Assembly: GCA_002358575.1 (NCBI GenBank)
Contig: DEPD01000003.1
Coordinates: 35,450 to 99,449 of the forward strand
Direction of reading: 5' to 3'
Length of the DNA: 64,000 nt
Source: Lachnospiraceae bacterium UBA3401
GTDB taxonomy: Bacteria > Bacillota > Clostridia > Lachnospirales > Lachnospiraceae
Shown here: in pieces, positions 24,845 through 34,445 of the stretch
Position numbering within the stretch: position 1 is the stretch's first letter
Layout: each line of letters opens with the position of its first letter
The notes under the pieces: generated by a model
Told to the model about the DNA's origin: nothing
The model's database searches: none
What the model saw: only the letters and a program-made list of their open reading frames with translations
Position numbers and translations under genes: made by a program

Positions 24845-25977
24845 TACTTCGCGCCCCCTTTCTTCTCATCCCTTTTATCCAAATATCTGTTCAAACGGAT
24901 TTTAAAGAAAAATACAAAACCACATAGATAAATAATAAATGCCGAAATCAAATCTGAAATCTGCGAACAGTACATTGTCTTGTCAACATAAGTACCACCA
25001 CTGGTAATGTGCTGAATAAAATAAGAAGAAAAAATCGCTCCTATCGGATTGGAACCTCCAAGGAAGGCTGCCGCAATCCCATTAAATCCCATTGCTGGAA
25101 CAGAAGTCTGTTGTACCATCCACTGTTCAATTCCTGTCAGATAAAAAATGCCCGCACCAAGTCCCGCCAATCCTCCAGCGATCATCATTGTGAGAATAAT
25201 GTTTGTTTTCTCGCGCATACCACAGTATTTTGCTGCATTTTTATTGAGTCCTGTCGCCTTTAACTCATAGCCAAACTTTGTTTTTTCCAACAGAATCCAT
25301 ATGGCAATGGCAGCAACTACTGCAAGCAAAAGCCCAATTGTGACAAACTCATTCTTAGAAAACAGCTTGTCCAGTCCCATATTGGGTAGCAATGCACTCT
25401 TATTCACACTAGAGAGTGGTCTAGTATATGGGGTGGTCTGTTCTTTTACATTTGACAGCAACATATTTACCACATATAGTCCAATCCAATTTAACATAAT
25501 ACAAGAAATAACTTCATTGACGTTAAAATATGCCTTGAGTGCTCCAGAAATCGCTCCGACAAGCGCCGCTGCAATAATTGCGGCAAGCAAGCATACATAC
25601 CATGGCATGCCAAATTTTAAACCACAGTACAGGCAGGCACCTGCGCCAATTACATACTGTCCTGCTGCCCCAATGTTAAACAAACCTACCTTCCATGCAA
25701 ACAGCACAGACAGCGAACACATCAGCAATGCAGATGCCTTTACCAGTGTTGTGCCAAAGTACTTTTTTGCTGCGGCTGCACTTGGATAATAGAGAAAATT
25801 CTTTAAAATCGCGGTGATTGCCTTTCCTGCGCCTTGTGGATTAATCATTAAAAGCACAATATAGCCAATCAAAAGACCTATCACTATGCAAAGCAGTGAA
25901 CCGATAATGGTCTGAAATCCGTTATTTCTAATACACTTTTTTAGAAGGCTGTTTTCCTTTTTCTGTTCTGTGCTCAT
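24844..25977 (-). CDS. Nucleoside-type ABC transporter permease (NupP-like)
   Basis: A 377-aa partner permease. Family segments include GLFNIGAAGQYVIGAGACLY, NEVISCIMLNWIGLYVVN and a ATGLNKNAAKYCGM loop. Its start overlaps the ATPase stop by 4 bp (ATGA) and its own stop overlaps the next permease start by 1 bp, a typical coupled ABC operon. A charged N-terminal tail (KKENSLLKKCIRNN) precedes the first helix. Confidence 0.9.
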   Translation of the reverse strand: MSTEQKKENSLLKKCIRNNGFQTIIGSLLCIVIGLLIGYIVLLMINPQGAGKAITAILKNFLYYPSAAAAKKYFGTTLVKASALLMCSLSVLFAWKVGLFNIGAAGQYVIGAGACLYCGLKFGMPWYVCLLAAIIAAALVGAISGALKAYFNVNEVISCIMLNWIGLYVVNMLLSNVKEQTTPYTRPLSSVNKSALLPNMGLDKLFSKNEFVTIGLLLAVVAAIAIWILLEKTKFGYELKATGLNKNAAKYCGMREKTNIILTMMIAGGLAGLGAGIFYLTGIEQWMVQQTSVPAMGFNGIAAAFLGGSNPIGAIFSSYFIQHITSGGTYVDKTMYCSQISDLISAFIIYLCGFVFFFKIRLNRYLDKRDEKKGGAK

Positions 25978-27509
25978 TTCACCGCCTCCTTTCGTTTCGA
26001 TCCTGCCATATAAAGTCCCAGTTCCTCAACTGTAACTTTTTTTGGATCAAATTCTCCCACAATTTCCCCCTCATACATCACAAGAATTCTATCAGATACA
26101 TTCATAACCTCGTCAAGTTCCAGACTAACTAGCAAAACACCTTTTCCGGCATCCCTTTGTGCTACCAACTGCTTGTGAATATATTCGATTGCACCTACAT
26201 CAAGTCCTCTTGTTGGCTGGACGGCAATCAAAAGTTCCGGATTTTTATCAATTTCACGCGCAATAATTGCCTTCTGCTGATTACCACCAGACATGGAGCG
26301 CGCCTTTGTCACTGCCCCTTGACCAGAACGCACATCATACTGCTCAATTAATCGATTCGCGTACTTTCGGATTTCCTTTCTTTTTAGAAATCCAAATTTA
26401 TTCGTAAATTGCGGCTCAAAATACCGTTGCAAGACAATATTATCCTCAAGGGAGTAATCCAAAACAAGTCCATGCTTATGTCTATCCTCTGGAATATGGC
26501 TCATACCCATTATCAAACGTCTGCGAATTGGCAAATGTGTAATATCTGTGCCATTCATTGTAATGGTTCCGCTCTTTAATGGTTCCAATCCTGATAAACC
26601 ATAGACAAATTCTGTCTGCCCGTTTCCATCAATGCCTGCAATGCAGACAATCTCTCCTCTATACACCTGAAATGACACATTGTTAACAGCGTTGTTCTTA
26701 TGATGCTTAGAGGCCACTGTCATATTTTTAATATCAAGGACAACCTCTTTCGGGGTCGCAGGTCTTTTCTCCACAACAAAATTGACATCGCGCCCCACCA
26801 TCATTGCGGACAGCTTCTCAGGCGTAGTATCTTTTACGGAAACTGTACCAATATATTTTCCTTTTCTGAGTACACTACATCGGTCTGCCACCTGCATAAT
26901 CTCAGCAAGCTTGTGTGTGATAAACAAAATACTCTTTCCCTCTGCCGCAAGATTTTTCATAATAGTCAAAAGCTCTCTAATCTCTTGTGGTGTTAACACA
27001 GCAGTTGGCTCATCAAAAATCAGAATATCATTATCCCGATAAAGCATTTTTAAAATTTCTGTTCTTTGCTGCATTCCCACTGTAATATCTTCCACAATTG
27101 CATCTGGGTCCACAGAGAGACCATATTTTTCGGATAGCGCAACCACTTTTCTGCGCGCTTCTTCCTTTTGAAGCAATCCGCCCTTTGTGGTCTCCACTCC
27201 CAAAATAATATTATCGAGAACTGAGAAACATTCCACAAGCTTGAAATGCTGATGAACCATACCAATTCCCAGTGCATTGGCATCATTTGGATCACTGATT
27301 GTAACACGCTTTCCATCTTTGTGTATCTCACCTTCTTCTGGCTGGTATAGACCAAAAAGCACACTCATAAGCGTCGATTTCCCTGCGCCATTCTCGCCAA
27401 GCAATGCATGAATCTCACCTTTTTTTAACTGTAATGTAATATTGTCATTTGCTATGATGCCCGGAAATTTCTTGGTGATATTCAACATTTCAATCGCATA
27501 CTCCGCCAT
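25974..27509 (-). CDS. Nucleoside-type ABC transporter ATP-binding protein (NupO-like, duplicated ATPase)
   Basis: A 511-aa protein with two ABC ATPase halves, as in ribose and nucleoside importers. The first Walker A is GENGAGKST (about 37-45), with VGMQQRTEILKML signature and Walker B ILIFDEPTAVLTP. The second half has GIDGNGQTE as a modified Walker A and MSGGNQQK as its signature, so the second site is degenerate at the P-loop, as usual in this group. It starts 133 bp after the lipoprotein gene and overlaps the next permease by 4 bp. A terminator-like hairpin lies in the gap upstream, so the lipoprotein may be made in excess. Confidence 0.93.
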   Translation of the reverse strand: MAEYAIEMLNITKKFPGIIANDNITLQLKKGEIHALLGENGAGKSTLMSVLFGLYQPEEGEIHKDGKRVTISDPNDANALGIGMVHQHFKLVECFSVLDNIILGVETTKGGLLQKEEARRKVVALSEKYGLSVDPDAIVEDITVGMQQRTEILKMLYRDNDILIFDEPTAVLTPQEIRELLTIMKNLAAEGKSILFITHKLAEIMQVADRCSVLRKGKYIGTVSVKDTTPEKLSAMMVGRDVNFVVEKRPATPKEVVLDIKNMTVASKHHKNNAVNNVSFQVYRGEIVCIAGIDGNGQTEFVYGLSGLEPLKSGTITMNGTDITHLPIRRRLIMGMSHIPEDRHKHGLVLDYSLEDNIVLQRYFEPQFTNKFGFLKRKEIRKYANRLIEQYDVRSGQGAVTKARSMSGGNQQKAIIAREIDKNPELLIAVQPTRGLDVGAIEYIHKQLVAQRDAGKGVLLVSLELDEVMNVSDRILVMYEGEIVGEFDPKKVTVEELGLYMAGSKRKEAVK

Positions 27510-27593
27510 CTGTAATACCTCCCTCCATATGATACTAATCTATTACAATAATTTTTTGTAATATCAAATCAAAAAATTCTAAGTATCTATTAC

Positions 27594-27625
27594 AAAAAAA
27601 GGGAGTTTTTATGCTCCCTTTTATG
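27594..27625 (-). terminator. Hairpin between lipoprotein and ATPase genes of the nucleoside transporter
   Basis: AGGGAG / CTCCCT stem with a 8-nt AT loop (GGGAG 27601-27605, CTCCC 27614-27618) and T-run on both sides. It is likely a partial terminator that lowers expression of the downstream membrane genes relative to the binding protein. Confidence 0.75.
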
Positions 27626-27642
27626 AAAAATAATTCCCTTTA

Positions 27643-28932
27643 TTACTTAATGCTGCCATAGTCTGTCACTTTTACTGTTGTTGATGGCATTGCTGAAATA
27701 TCGCTAGACACTGTAATCTCTCCGTTATACATTGCCTTGACAAGTGCACGATAATCATCTTCGGTAAAAGTATCGCTCCACTGTGTTGTGCTAAGTGGTA
27801 ACTGTACATAATTTTCCTCTGGATTTTCTGAGACAAGCCCAAGATTCTCAATCTTTCCTGCATATTGACTCCAATTTCCGTCTCTGATATCTGTAAGAAC
27901 ACTGTTAACAGTTGCTGAAAGTCCTTTCATTGCAGATGTAACTGTCATACCCTCTCCATACTTTCCATCAATAATCGGTTGCTGATCAGAGTCAACACCA
28001 ATCACTTTTCCGTCCACTTTTCCTGCTGCCTCTGCCGCTGAAGTATAGATACCGCCTCCACATGCAAACACAACTTCCACGTTCTTCGTTCCGTACCATG
28101 TGTCCATAGCACTTGTGATATCGGCATCGCCATAGAACTGTCCGCCACAAACATACTCTACTTCCACATCACTTGCAATGCCAAGTTCTGTCGCTGCCGC
28201 ATCAATTCCCTGCACATAACCATATCCAAAACGAGTAACTGCTGGAACAGACATACCACCCAAAAATCCTAGATGCTTATAACCAGACTTTACAGCCGCA
28301 TATCCTGCCATATATCCTGAAAGTTCTTCCTGATACGTACAGCAGTAAACGTTCTCCTCATTGTAATAATCTGTAACATTATAGTCTGCTGGATTATAAG
28401 TATAACCTTCACCTACTCCTTTTTCACAGATATCACCTGCACTGACATCCAACGCTACAAACTTGACATCTGGATACAATTCTGGCTGAGCAACAACTGC
28501 TGCTGCAAACATATATCCTGGCAAGACAATGACATTCGCCCCTCCTGCCACAGCCTGATCAATGCTGGCATTTCGTGCCTCGTCAGAATCACTGTCTGGC
28601 TTATAATATGTGAATGGCACATTATTAGTCTCTGCCCAACTTTTGCAGGATTCATAGGTTGTCTGGTTAAAACTTTGATCGGTAATATCACCGGAATCTG
28701 TAACCATTGCAATATTCATATCAGACACTGCTGTTTCTACTGAATCTGCTGAATCTGCATTTTCTGTCCCTGTTGCCTCCGCATTATCTACTCCCGCCGC
28801 ATTGGTATCCGTTTTCTCCGCCTCGGCATTTCCTGTGTTTGCATCTCCGCCTGCATTCTTGTCTGAACCACATGCTGCCAATGACATTACCATTGCAGCC
28901 GTCAGTACCAGTGATAATACTTTCTTCTTCAT
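27643..28932 (-). CDS. BMP-family nucleoside-binding lipoprotein (NupN-like)
   Basis: A 429-aa extracytoplasmic solute-binding protein. The signal peptide ends with the lipobox SLAAC (Cys about residue 20). A Glu/Asn/Asp-rich spacer (about 22-65) leads to the BMP domain, which begins DMNIAMVTDSGDITDQSFNQ. The ATG at 28932 has AAAGGAGGAAAAATTT upstream; upstream codons to 28959 are open but not supported. It is the first gene of the importer operon (promoter 29012-29040). BMP proteins bind purine nucleosides in characterised cases. The position directly downstream of purA fits a purine-salvage role. Confidence 0.92.
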   Translation of the reverse strand: MKKKVLSLVLTAAMVMSLAACGSDKNAGGDANTGNAEAEKTDTNAAGVDNAEATGTENADSADSVETAVSDMNIAMVTDSGDITDQSFNQTTYESCKSWAETNNVPFTYYKPDSDSDEARNASIDQAVAGGANVIVLPGYMFAAAVVAQPELYPDVKFVALDVSAGDICEKGVGEGYTYNPADYNVTDYYNEENVYCCTYQEELSGYMAGYAAVKSGYKHLGFLGGMSVPAVTRFGYGYVQGIDAAATELGIASDVEVEYVCGGQFYGDADITSAMDTWYGTKNVEVVFACGGGIYTSAAEAAGKVDGKVIGVDSDQQPIIDGKYGEGMTVTSAMKGLSATVNSVLTDIRDGNWSQYAGKIENLGLVSENPEENYVQLPLSTTQWSDTFTEDDYRALVKAMYNGEITVSSDISAMPSTTVKVTDYGSIK

Positions 28933-29011
28933 AAATTTTTCCTCCTTTGTCATATACATGACGAACTTGTGCGCAAAAAATTTGCTGCATGATTTGTTTG
29001 AAGACGTTCAC

Positions 29012-29040
29012 AGTATAACATAATTTTCAAAATATATCAA
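29012..29040 (-). promoter_or_regulatory. Sigma-A type promoter of the nucleoside importer operon
   Basis: On the - strand: TTGATA (29040-29035), 17-bp spacer, TATACT (29017-29012). Transcription would start about 75 nt before the lipoprotein ATG. Confidence 0.7.
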
Positions 29041-29085
29041 GAAATCCTATCTATTTTCAAAATTAAGTAAAAAATTTTCAAAAAG

Positions 29086-29123
29086 AATCGTCGCAATCTG
29101 ATTGATACAGTTTTGCGACGATT
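29086..29123 (-). terminator. Terminator of purA
   Basis: AATCGTCGCAA (29086-29096) / TTGCGACGATT (29113-29123), followed on the - strand by CTTTTTGAAAATTTTTTAC. Confidence 0.8.
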
Positions 29124-29137
29124 TTCTCAAATAGACT

Positions 29138-30430
29138 TTATTTTATTAAGGTACTTTTTCTATATATAATGTCATCTCTAGCAGGTCCATTGCTTACAAG
29201 CGTAATGGGATAGCCAATCTGCTCTTCAATAAACGCAACATATTTACGACAATTTTCTGGCAGATCCTCATAGTTTCTAATGCCTCTAATATCTGATTTC
29301 CATCCAGGTAGTATGGTGAACACTGGTTTTGCCTTATCAAGTTTTGCTGTAACAGGGAACTGTGTCGTAACTTCACCGTCAATCTCATACCCAGTACACA
29401 CTGGAATCTCATCCAGATATCCTAAAACATCAAGCACAGTAAAGCAGACATCTGTTGTGCCTTGCAAACGACAACCATATTTAGAAGCAACACAGTCAAA
29501 CCAGCCCATGCGTCTCGGACGTCCTGTCGTTGCGCCGTACTCTCCGCCATCTCCGCCGCGGCGTCTAAGTTCATCTGCCTCATCACCAAAAATTTCAGAT
29601 ACAAAAGCACCTGCACCCACTGATGACGAATACGCTTTACAAACAGTATAAATTTCCTTAATTTCATAGGGTGGTATTCCTGCACCAATCGCACCGTAAG
29701 CCGCCAGTGTTGATGATGACGTAACCATTGGATAAATTCCGTGATCGGGATCCTTTAAAGTGCCAAGCTGTCCCTCCAAAAGTATATTCTTTCCAGCCTT
29801 TAACGCCTCGTCAAGATACACAGAGACATCACACACAAAGGGTTGAATTAAATCTCGATAAGTGTGTAGTGTGTCGAGAAGTTCTGACGGGTCTATCGTC
29901 GGTTTGTGGTACAGATGTTCCAGAATCACATTTTTCTGAGCTGTTACACTTTCAATTTTCTGTTTCAGCAATTCCTCATCAAAGAGTTCACTCACCTGGA
30001 ACCCAATTTTTGCATATTTATCTGAATAAAAAGGTGCAATGCCAGACTTTGTAGAGCCAAAAGACTTGCCGCCCAGACGCTCCTCCTCATACTGGTCAAA
30101 CAGAATATGATACGGCATCACAATCTGTGCCCTGTCTGACACCAAAATCTTAGGCATTGGCACATTTCTGTCTGTAATTGACTTAATCTCCTCCATCAAG
30201 ATAGGAATATTCAGCGCTACACCATTGCCTATAACACTTGTCGTATGATTATAAAATACACCTGAAGGCAGGGTGTGAAGTGCAAACTTGCCATAATTGT
30301 TCACAATTGTGTGTCCTGCATTTGCGCCCCCCTGAAAACGGATAACAATATCTGCCTCACGCGCGAGCATATCGGTAATCTTACCTTTTCCCTCATCGCC
30401 CCAGTTCGCTCCTACTACTGCTTTTACCAT
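29138..30430 (-). CDS. purA: adenylosuccinate synthase
   Basis: Joins IMP and aspartate with GTP to give adenylosuccinate, the first AMP-specific step. At 430 aa it has family length. GDEGKGK near the N terminus is the P-loop-like motif, followed by FQGGANAGHTI. GATTGRPRRMGWFD and the GTP-binding region near the C terminus are also present. I chose ATG 30430: GGAGG lies 7 nt upstream, while the ATG at 30436 is only 1 nt from it. A perfect palindrome (30465-30483) lies just upstream and may be an operator. It is separated from purB by 132 bp. Confidence 0.96.
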   Translation of the reverse strand: MVKAVVGANWGDEGKGKITDMLAREADIVIRFQGGANAGHTIVNNYGKFALHTLPSGVFYNHTTSVIGNGVALNIPILMEEIKSITDRNVPMPKILVSDRAQIVMPYHILFDQYEEERLGGKSFGSTKSGIAPFYSDKYAKIGFQVSELFDEELLKQKIESVTAQKNVILEHLYHKPTIDPSELLDTLHTYRDLIQPFVCDVSVYLDEALKAGKNILLEGQLGTLKDPDHGIYPMVTSSSTLAAYGAIGAGIPPYEIKEIYTVCKAYSSSVGAGAFVSEIFGDEADELRRRGGDGGEYGATTGRPRRMGWFDCVASKYGCRLQGTTDVCFTVLDVLGYLDEIPVCTGYEIDGEVTTQFPVTAKLDKAKPVFTILPGWKSDIRGIRNYEDLPENCRKYVAFIEEQIGYPITLVSNGPARDDIIYRKSTLIK

Positions 30431-30464
30431 TGACATACCTCCGGTTCTTCCTCTTTGATTGTAT

Positions 30465-30483
30465 TGATACTAAATTAGTATCA
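30465..30483. promoter_or_regulatory. Operator-like palindrome upstream of purA
   Basis: TGATACTA (30465-30472), AAT, TAGTATCA (30476-30483): perfect 8-bp arms, ending 35 bp upstream of the purA ATG. There is no T-run, so a protein-binding site is more likely than a terminator. Confidence 0.5.
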
Positions 30484-30562
30484 GACACATTGACTTAAAT
30501 GTACGAGTGCATTCAGCACCGCTAACTATAATACAACTTTTTGACAAAGAAGTAAAGAACAA

Positions 30563-32014
30563 TTATACATTAATTTCTGCCTTGATACCCAGCTCTGTTT
30601 TGTTTGCCTTTAATATTGGTTTTACCACCTTGTCCAAGAACACATCGACCTGTCTTGGCGCTCTGCCGACATACTTAGCTGGGTCCATCGCCTCCTGCAA
30701 TTGTTCCAAAGTCAAGTTAAACTCTGGCTCCGCTGCAATCAGCTCCAACAAATTATTGTCTCTTCCCTCTTTCTTAACCATCTTTCCAGCCTCCATGGAA
30801 AGTGTGCGAATCTTCTCATGAAGTTCCTGTCTGTTCCCGCCATTTTTCACAGCATCCATCATAATATTTTCTGTCGCCATAAACGGAAGCTCCGCCATAA
30901 GATGCTTTGTGATTACTTTGTCATAGACCACAAGACCATCCACAACATTGAGACATAAGTCCAAAATTCCATCAATTGCTAGAAATCCCTCTGGAATGGA
31001 GAGCCGCTTATTCGCAGAGTCATCCAATGTCCGCTCAAACCACTGTGTCGCGGAAGTAATCGCCGGATTTAACGCGTCAATCATGACATAGCGGGACAGT
31101 GAGGCAATGCGTTCAGAGCGCATTGGATTTCTCTTGTAAGCCATCGCGGACGAACCAATCTGATTTTTCTCAAAAGGTTCTTCCACCTCTTTTAAATGCT
31201 GTAACAACCGAATATCATTTGACATCTTATGTGCGCTTGCAGCAATTCCAGCAAGAATATTTGCCACTCTCGTATCCACTTTCCTAGAATACGTCTGCCC
31301 TGAAACTGCATAACACTCTTTAAAACCCATCTTTGCAGCAATTATGGGGTCAATCTTGTCAATTGTCTCCTGGTCGCCATCAAAAAGCTCCAGAAAGCTT
31401 GCCTGTGTGCCTGTTGTTCCTTTCGATCCCAACAGTTTGAGACTTCCCATCACATACTCCAAATCTTCCAAATCCATCAAAAATTCCTGCATCCAGAGCG
31501 TGGCGCGCTTCCCCACAGTGGTAGGCTGCGCCGGTTGAAAATGGGTGAAGGCAAGCGTTGGAAGATTTTTGTATTTCTCCGCAAACTGCGCAAGCTCATC
31601 AATCACATTCACCAGTTTTTTGTGCACAAGCTTCATCGCCTCATGCATCACAATAATGTCTGTGTTGTCACCGACATAGCAGGAAGTCGCTCCCAGATGA
31701 ATAATGCCTGCTGCCTTTGGACATTGCTGGCCATAAGCATATACATGACTCATCACATCATGGCGCACCACTTTCTCGCGCTCCCTTGCAATTTCATAGT
31801 TAATATCCTCCGCGTGCGCTTTCAGCTCGTCAATCTGTTCCTGTGAGATAACTGGCTTGCCATTCTCACTCAATCCAAGCTCCATCTCTGTCTCCGCCAA
31901 GGCAATCCAGAGACGCCTCCATGTCTTAAACTTCATATCTTGTGAAAAAACATACTGCATTTCCTTGCTGGCATAACGCTCAGAAAGGGGACTTGTATAT
32001 CTGTCTGTACTCAT
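30563..32014 (-). CDS. purB: adenylosuccinate lyase
   Basis: Fumarase/aspartase-superfamily enzyme acting twice in purine synthesis, on SAICAR and on adenylosuccinate. The signature GSSAMAYKRNPMRSE (about residues 290-305) is intact, as is TSCYVGDNTD. At 483 aa it is longer than the 430-aa Bacillus type and matches the longer class seen in many clostridia. The ATG at 32014 has GAGGAGAAAAAT upstream; the open frame to 32143 lies within purF. It follows purF by 16 bp, so purC-purF-purB is one operon. Confidence 0.96.
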   Translation of the reverse strand: MSTDRYTSPLSERYASKEMQYVFSQDMKFKTWRRLWIALAETEMELGLSENGKPVISQEQIDELKAHAEDINYEIAREREKVVRHDVMSHVYAYGQQCPKAAGIIHLGATSCYVGDNTDIIVMHEAMKLVHKKLVNVIDELAQFAEKYKNLPTLAFTHFQPAQPTTVGKRATLWMQEFLMDLEDLEYVMGSLKLLGSKGTTGTQASFLELFDGDQETIDKIDPIIAAKMGFKECYAVSGQTYSRKVDTRVANILAGIAASAHKMSNDIRLLQHLKEVEEPFEKNQIGSSAMAYKRNPMRSERIASLSRYVMIDALNPAITSATQWFERTLDDSANKRLSIPEGFLAIDGILDLCLNVVDGLVVYDKVITKHLMAELPFMATENIMMDAVKNGGNRQELHEKIRTLSMEAGKMVKKEGRDNNLLELIAAEPEFNLTLEQLQEAMDPAKYVGRAPRQVDVFLDKVVKPILKANKTELGIKAEINV

Positions 32015-32030
32015 ATTTTTCTCCTCATTA

Positions 32031-33479
32031 TTATTTGTCAAAATCGCCGCGAATATCCTCCGTTGGTGGTTCCATTGGATAATTTCCGTTAAAACAGCCT
32101 GTGCAGATTCCCAATCCGTCCACCATCTCCCGCAGCCGCTCAATATTGAGATATCTCAGTGAATCTGCGCCAATTATCTCCTGAATCTCATGAACAGTCC
32201 TATTGTTGGCAATCAACTGATCTTTCTCCGGCACATCTGTACCAAAATAGCAGGGCCACAGAAACGGCGGTGAACTAATGCGCACATGAACTTCCTTCGC
32301 CCCTGCTTCGCGGAGCATCCGCACAATCCTATCCGAAGTTGTACCGCGCACAATCGAATCGTCTATCATTATAATCCGCTTCCCATTTACCGCCTCTTTG
32401 AGAACATTTAGTTTTACTTTTACACTGGACTCTCTGCTGCTTTGTTTTGGCTTGATAAAGGTTCTGCCAACATAACCATTCTTTACAAAAGCTGTGCCAT
32501 ACGGCACTCCTGACTGCAGCGAATATCCAAGCGCCGCTGCATTTCCAGACTCAGGCACTCCCACAACAAGGTCTACATCTACAGGAGAATCTATTGCAAG
32601 GAAACGCCCCGCTCGGATTCGCGCGGCATAAACGCTCACCCCGTCAATTTGACTGTCAGGACGTGCAAAATAGATGTATTCAAAGATGCATCTCGCCTCC
32701 TGCTCTTTTGAAACTGCACGCGATAAATCAGAAAGGATTCCACCGTCCGGCGTGATGGTGACAGTTTCTCCTGGAAGCACATCACGCACAAACTCCGCAC
32801 CAATCGTATCGAGTGCGCACGTCTCTGAAGTAATAATATAACTGTTTTCTCGCTTGCCGATACAGAGTGGTTTAAAGCCATACGGATCGCGCGCTCCAAT
32901 CAATTTTCTAGGACTCATAACAACTAAAGAATATGCACCTTTAATCTTTTGACACGCCCGATTTACCGCCTCCTCAACCGTCTTGGAATTGAGTCGTTCA
33001 CGCGCAATATGATACGCAATCACTTCTGAGTCAATCGTTGTCTGGAAAATCGCGCCTGTATATTCTAGATCATGCCGAAGTTCTGCGGCGTTAATCAGAT
33101 TTCCATTGTGTGCAAGCGCAAGCGTCCCCTTCACATAATTTAGGACAAGCGGTTGAGCATTCTCGCGCGTGGACGCCCCCGCTGTCGAGTAACGCACATG
33201 TCCTACTCCAATATCGCCTTTCATTGTCTCCAAACTATCCTGTGTAAACACTTCATTGACAAGCCCCATTCCCTTATAAGATACAACCTTTCCTTTGGGA
33301 CCGCTGGTTTCACTAACTGCAATGCCACAGCTTTCCTGTCCTCTGTGCTGCAAGGCAAAAAGTCCATAATATATTGTAGATGCGACGTCACGCGCGTCAA
33401 AATCATAGATGCCAAAGACGCCGCACTCCTCCTTTACGCCTGTCTTGTCAAGAGTTCTATCTATCTCTTCCCCATACAT
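32031..33479 (-). CDS. purF: amidophosphoribosyltransferase
   Basis: First enzyme of de novo purine synthesis, making phosphoribosylamine from PRPP and glutamine. The glutaminase domain starts after an 18-residue propeptide: EECGVFGIYDFD places the nucleophile at Cys19, so cleavage is expected. The PRPP loop IIMIDDSIVRGTTS is clear. Cysteines in EARCIFEY, FLWPCYFG and GICTGCFNG match the positions that hold the 4Fe-4S cluster in the Bacillus-type enzyme. At 482 aa the length is normal. It lies 31 bp after purC and 16 bp before purB. Confidence 0.96.
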   Translation of the reverse strand: MYGEEIDRTLDKTGVKEECGVFGIYDFDARDVASTIYYGLFALQHRGQESCGIAVSETSGPKGKVVSYKGMGLVNEVFTQDSLETMKGDIGVGHVRYSTAGASTRENAQPLVLNYVKGTLALAHNGNLINAAELRHDLEYTGAIFQTTIDSEVIAYHIARERLNSKTVEEAVNRACQKIKGAYSLVVMSPRKLIGARDPYGFKPLCIGKRENSYIITSETCALDTIGAEFVRDVLPGETVTITPDGGILSDLSRAVSKEQEARCIFEYIYFARPDSQIDGVSVYAARIRAGRFLAIDSPVDVDLVVGVPESGNAAALGYSLQSGVPYGTAFVKNGYVGRTFIKPKQSSRESSVKVKLNVLKEAVNGKRIIMIDDSIVRGTTSDRIVRMLREAGAKEVHVRISSPPFLWPCYFGTDVPEKDQLIANNRTVHEIQEIIGADSLRYLNIERLREMVDGLGICTGCFNGNYPMEPPTEDIRGDFDK

Positions 33480-33510
33480 AAATTTTTTTCATACTCCCCT
33501 ATATTTTGTA

Positions 33511-34383
33511 TTATGCAAAATCTTTTCCTGTAAGTAACGCAAATGCTTCCTTATACTTGTCAACTGTTTTGACTACAACCTCATCTGGCAGCAAGTTTTC
33601 ATTGTCTGGATTTGCTTTCAGCCAATCTCTCACATACTGCTTGTCAAAAGAAGGCTGTCCCTTTCCTGCCTCATATCCCTCAAGCGGCCAGAATCGAGAG
33701 CTGTCTGGCGTGAGCATCTCATCGCCAAGCACCAAATTACCATCTTTATCAAGTCCAAACTCAAACTTTGTATCCGCGATAATAATTCCTTTGCTCAACG
33801 CATACGCAGCACATTTTTTATAAAGGGCAATTGTCGCGTCTTTAATCTTGACAGCATATTCCTCACCTTTTCCAGGAAATTTTGCTTCCAACACCTCAAT
33901 ACTGTGCTCAAAGGAGATATTCTCATCATGCAGTCCCAGTTCTGCCTTGGTGCTCGGCGTATAAATTGGCTCAGGTAATTTCTCGGACTCTTGCAGCCCT
34001 TCTGGCAGCTTTATACCACACACAGTACCATTTTCCTGATAGCTTGCCCAGCCGCTTCCTGTGATATATCCACGCACAATACATTCTATTGGAATTATCT
34101 CAAGTTTGCGGCACAGCATACTCCTGCCCTCAAACTGCTCCTTCTGGAAAAATTCAGGCATATCCTTGACATCTACAGAAATCATATGATTTGGTACAAC
34201 ATCCTTGGTGAAATCAAACCAAAATTTTGACATCTGTGTAAGTATCGCGCCTTTGTTTGTAATTTTATTCTTTAAAATCACATCAAAAGCTGAAATCCTG
34301 TCTGTTGCTACAATAATCAGAGTGTCTCCATTGTCATATATCTCACGTACCTTGCCCTCTTTAATTGGTGTAAATTCTCGCAT
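33511..34383 (-). CDS. purC: phosphoribosylaminoimidazole-succinocarboxamide synthase
   Basis: ATP-grasp-like ligase joining CAIR and aspartate to give SAICAR. REIYDNGDTLIIVATDRISA near the N terminus and the VRGYITGSGWASYQ segment are diagnostic. At 290 aa it belongs to the longer class of PurC, compared with ~240 aa in Bacillus. AAACAGGAGGAAAATAAA precedes the ATG. It is the first gene of purC-purF-purB and follows the coiled-coil membrane protein gene by 62 bp, so read-through from the DUF5717 locus is possible. Confidence 0.95.
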   Translation of the reverse strand: MREFTPIKEGKVREIYDNGDTLIIVATDRISAFDVILKNKITNKGAILTQMSKFWFDFTKDVVPNHMISVDVKDMPEFFQKEQFEGRSMLCRKLEIIPIECIVRGYITGSGWASYQENGTVCGIKLPEGLQESEKLPEPIYTPSTKAELGLHDENISFEHSIEVLEAKFPGKGEEYAVKIKDATIALYKKCAAYALSKGIIIADTKFEFGLDKDGNLVLGDEMLTPDSSRFWPLEGYEAGKGQPSFDKQYVRDWLKANPDNENLLPDEVVVKTVDKYKEAFALLTGKDFA

Positions 34384-34445
34384 TTTATTTTCCTCCTGTT
34401 TTTTCTCGATATTTTTTAACTAGACTATGTAAATTTTAATAAGCC

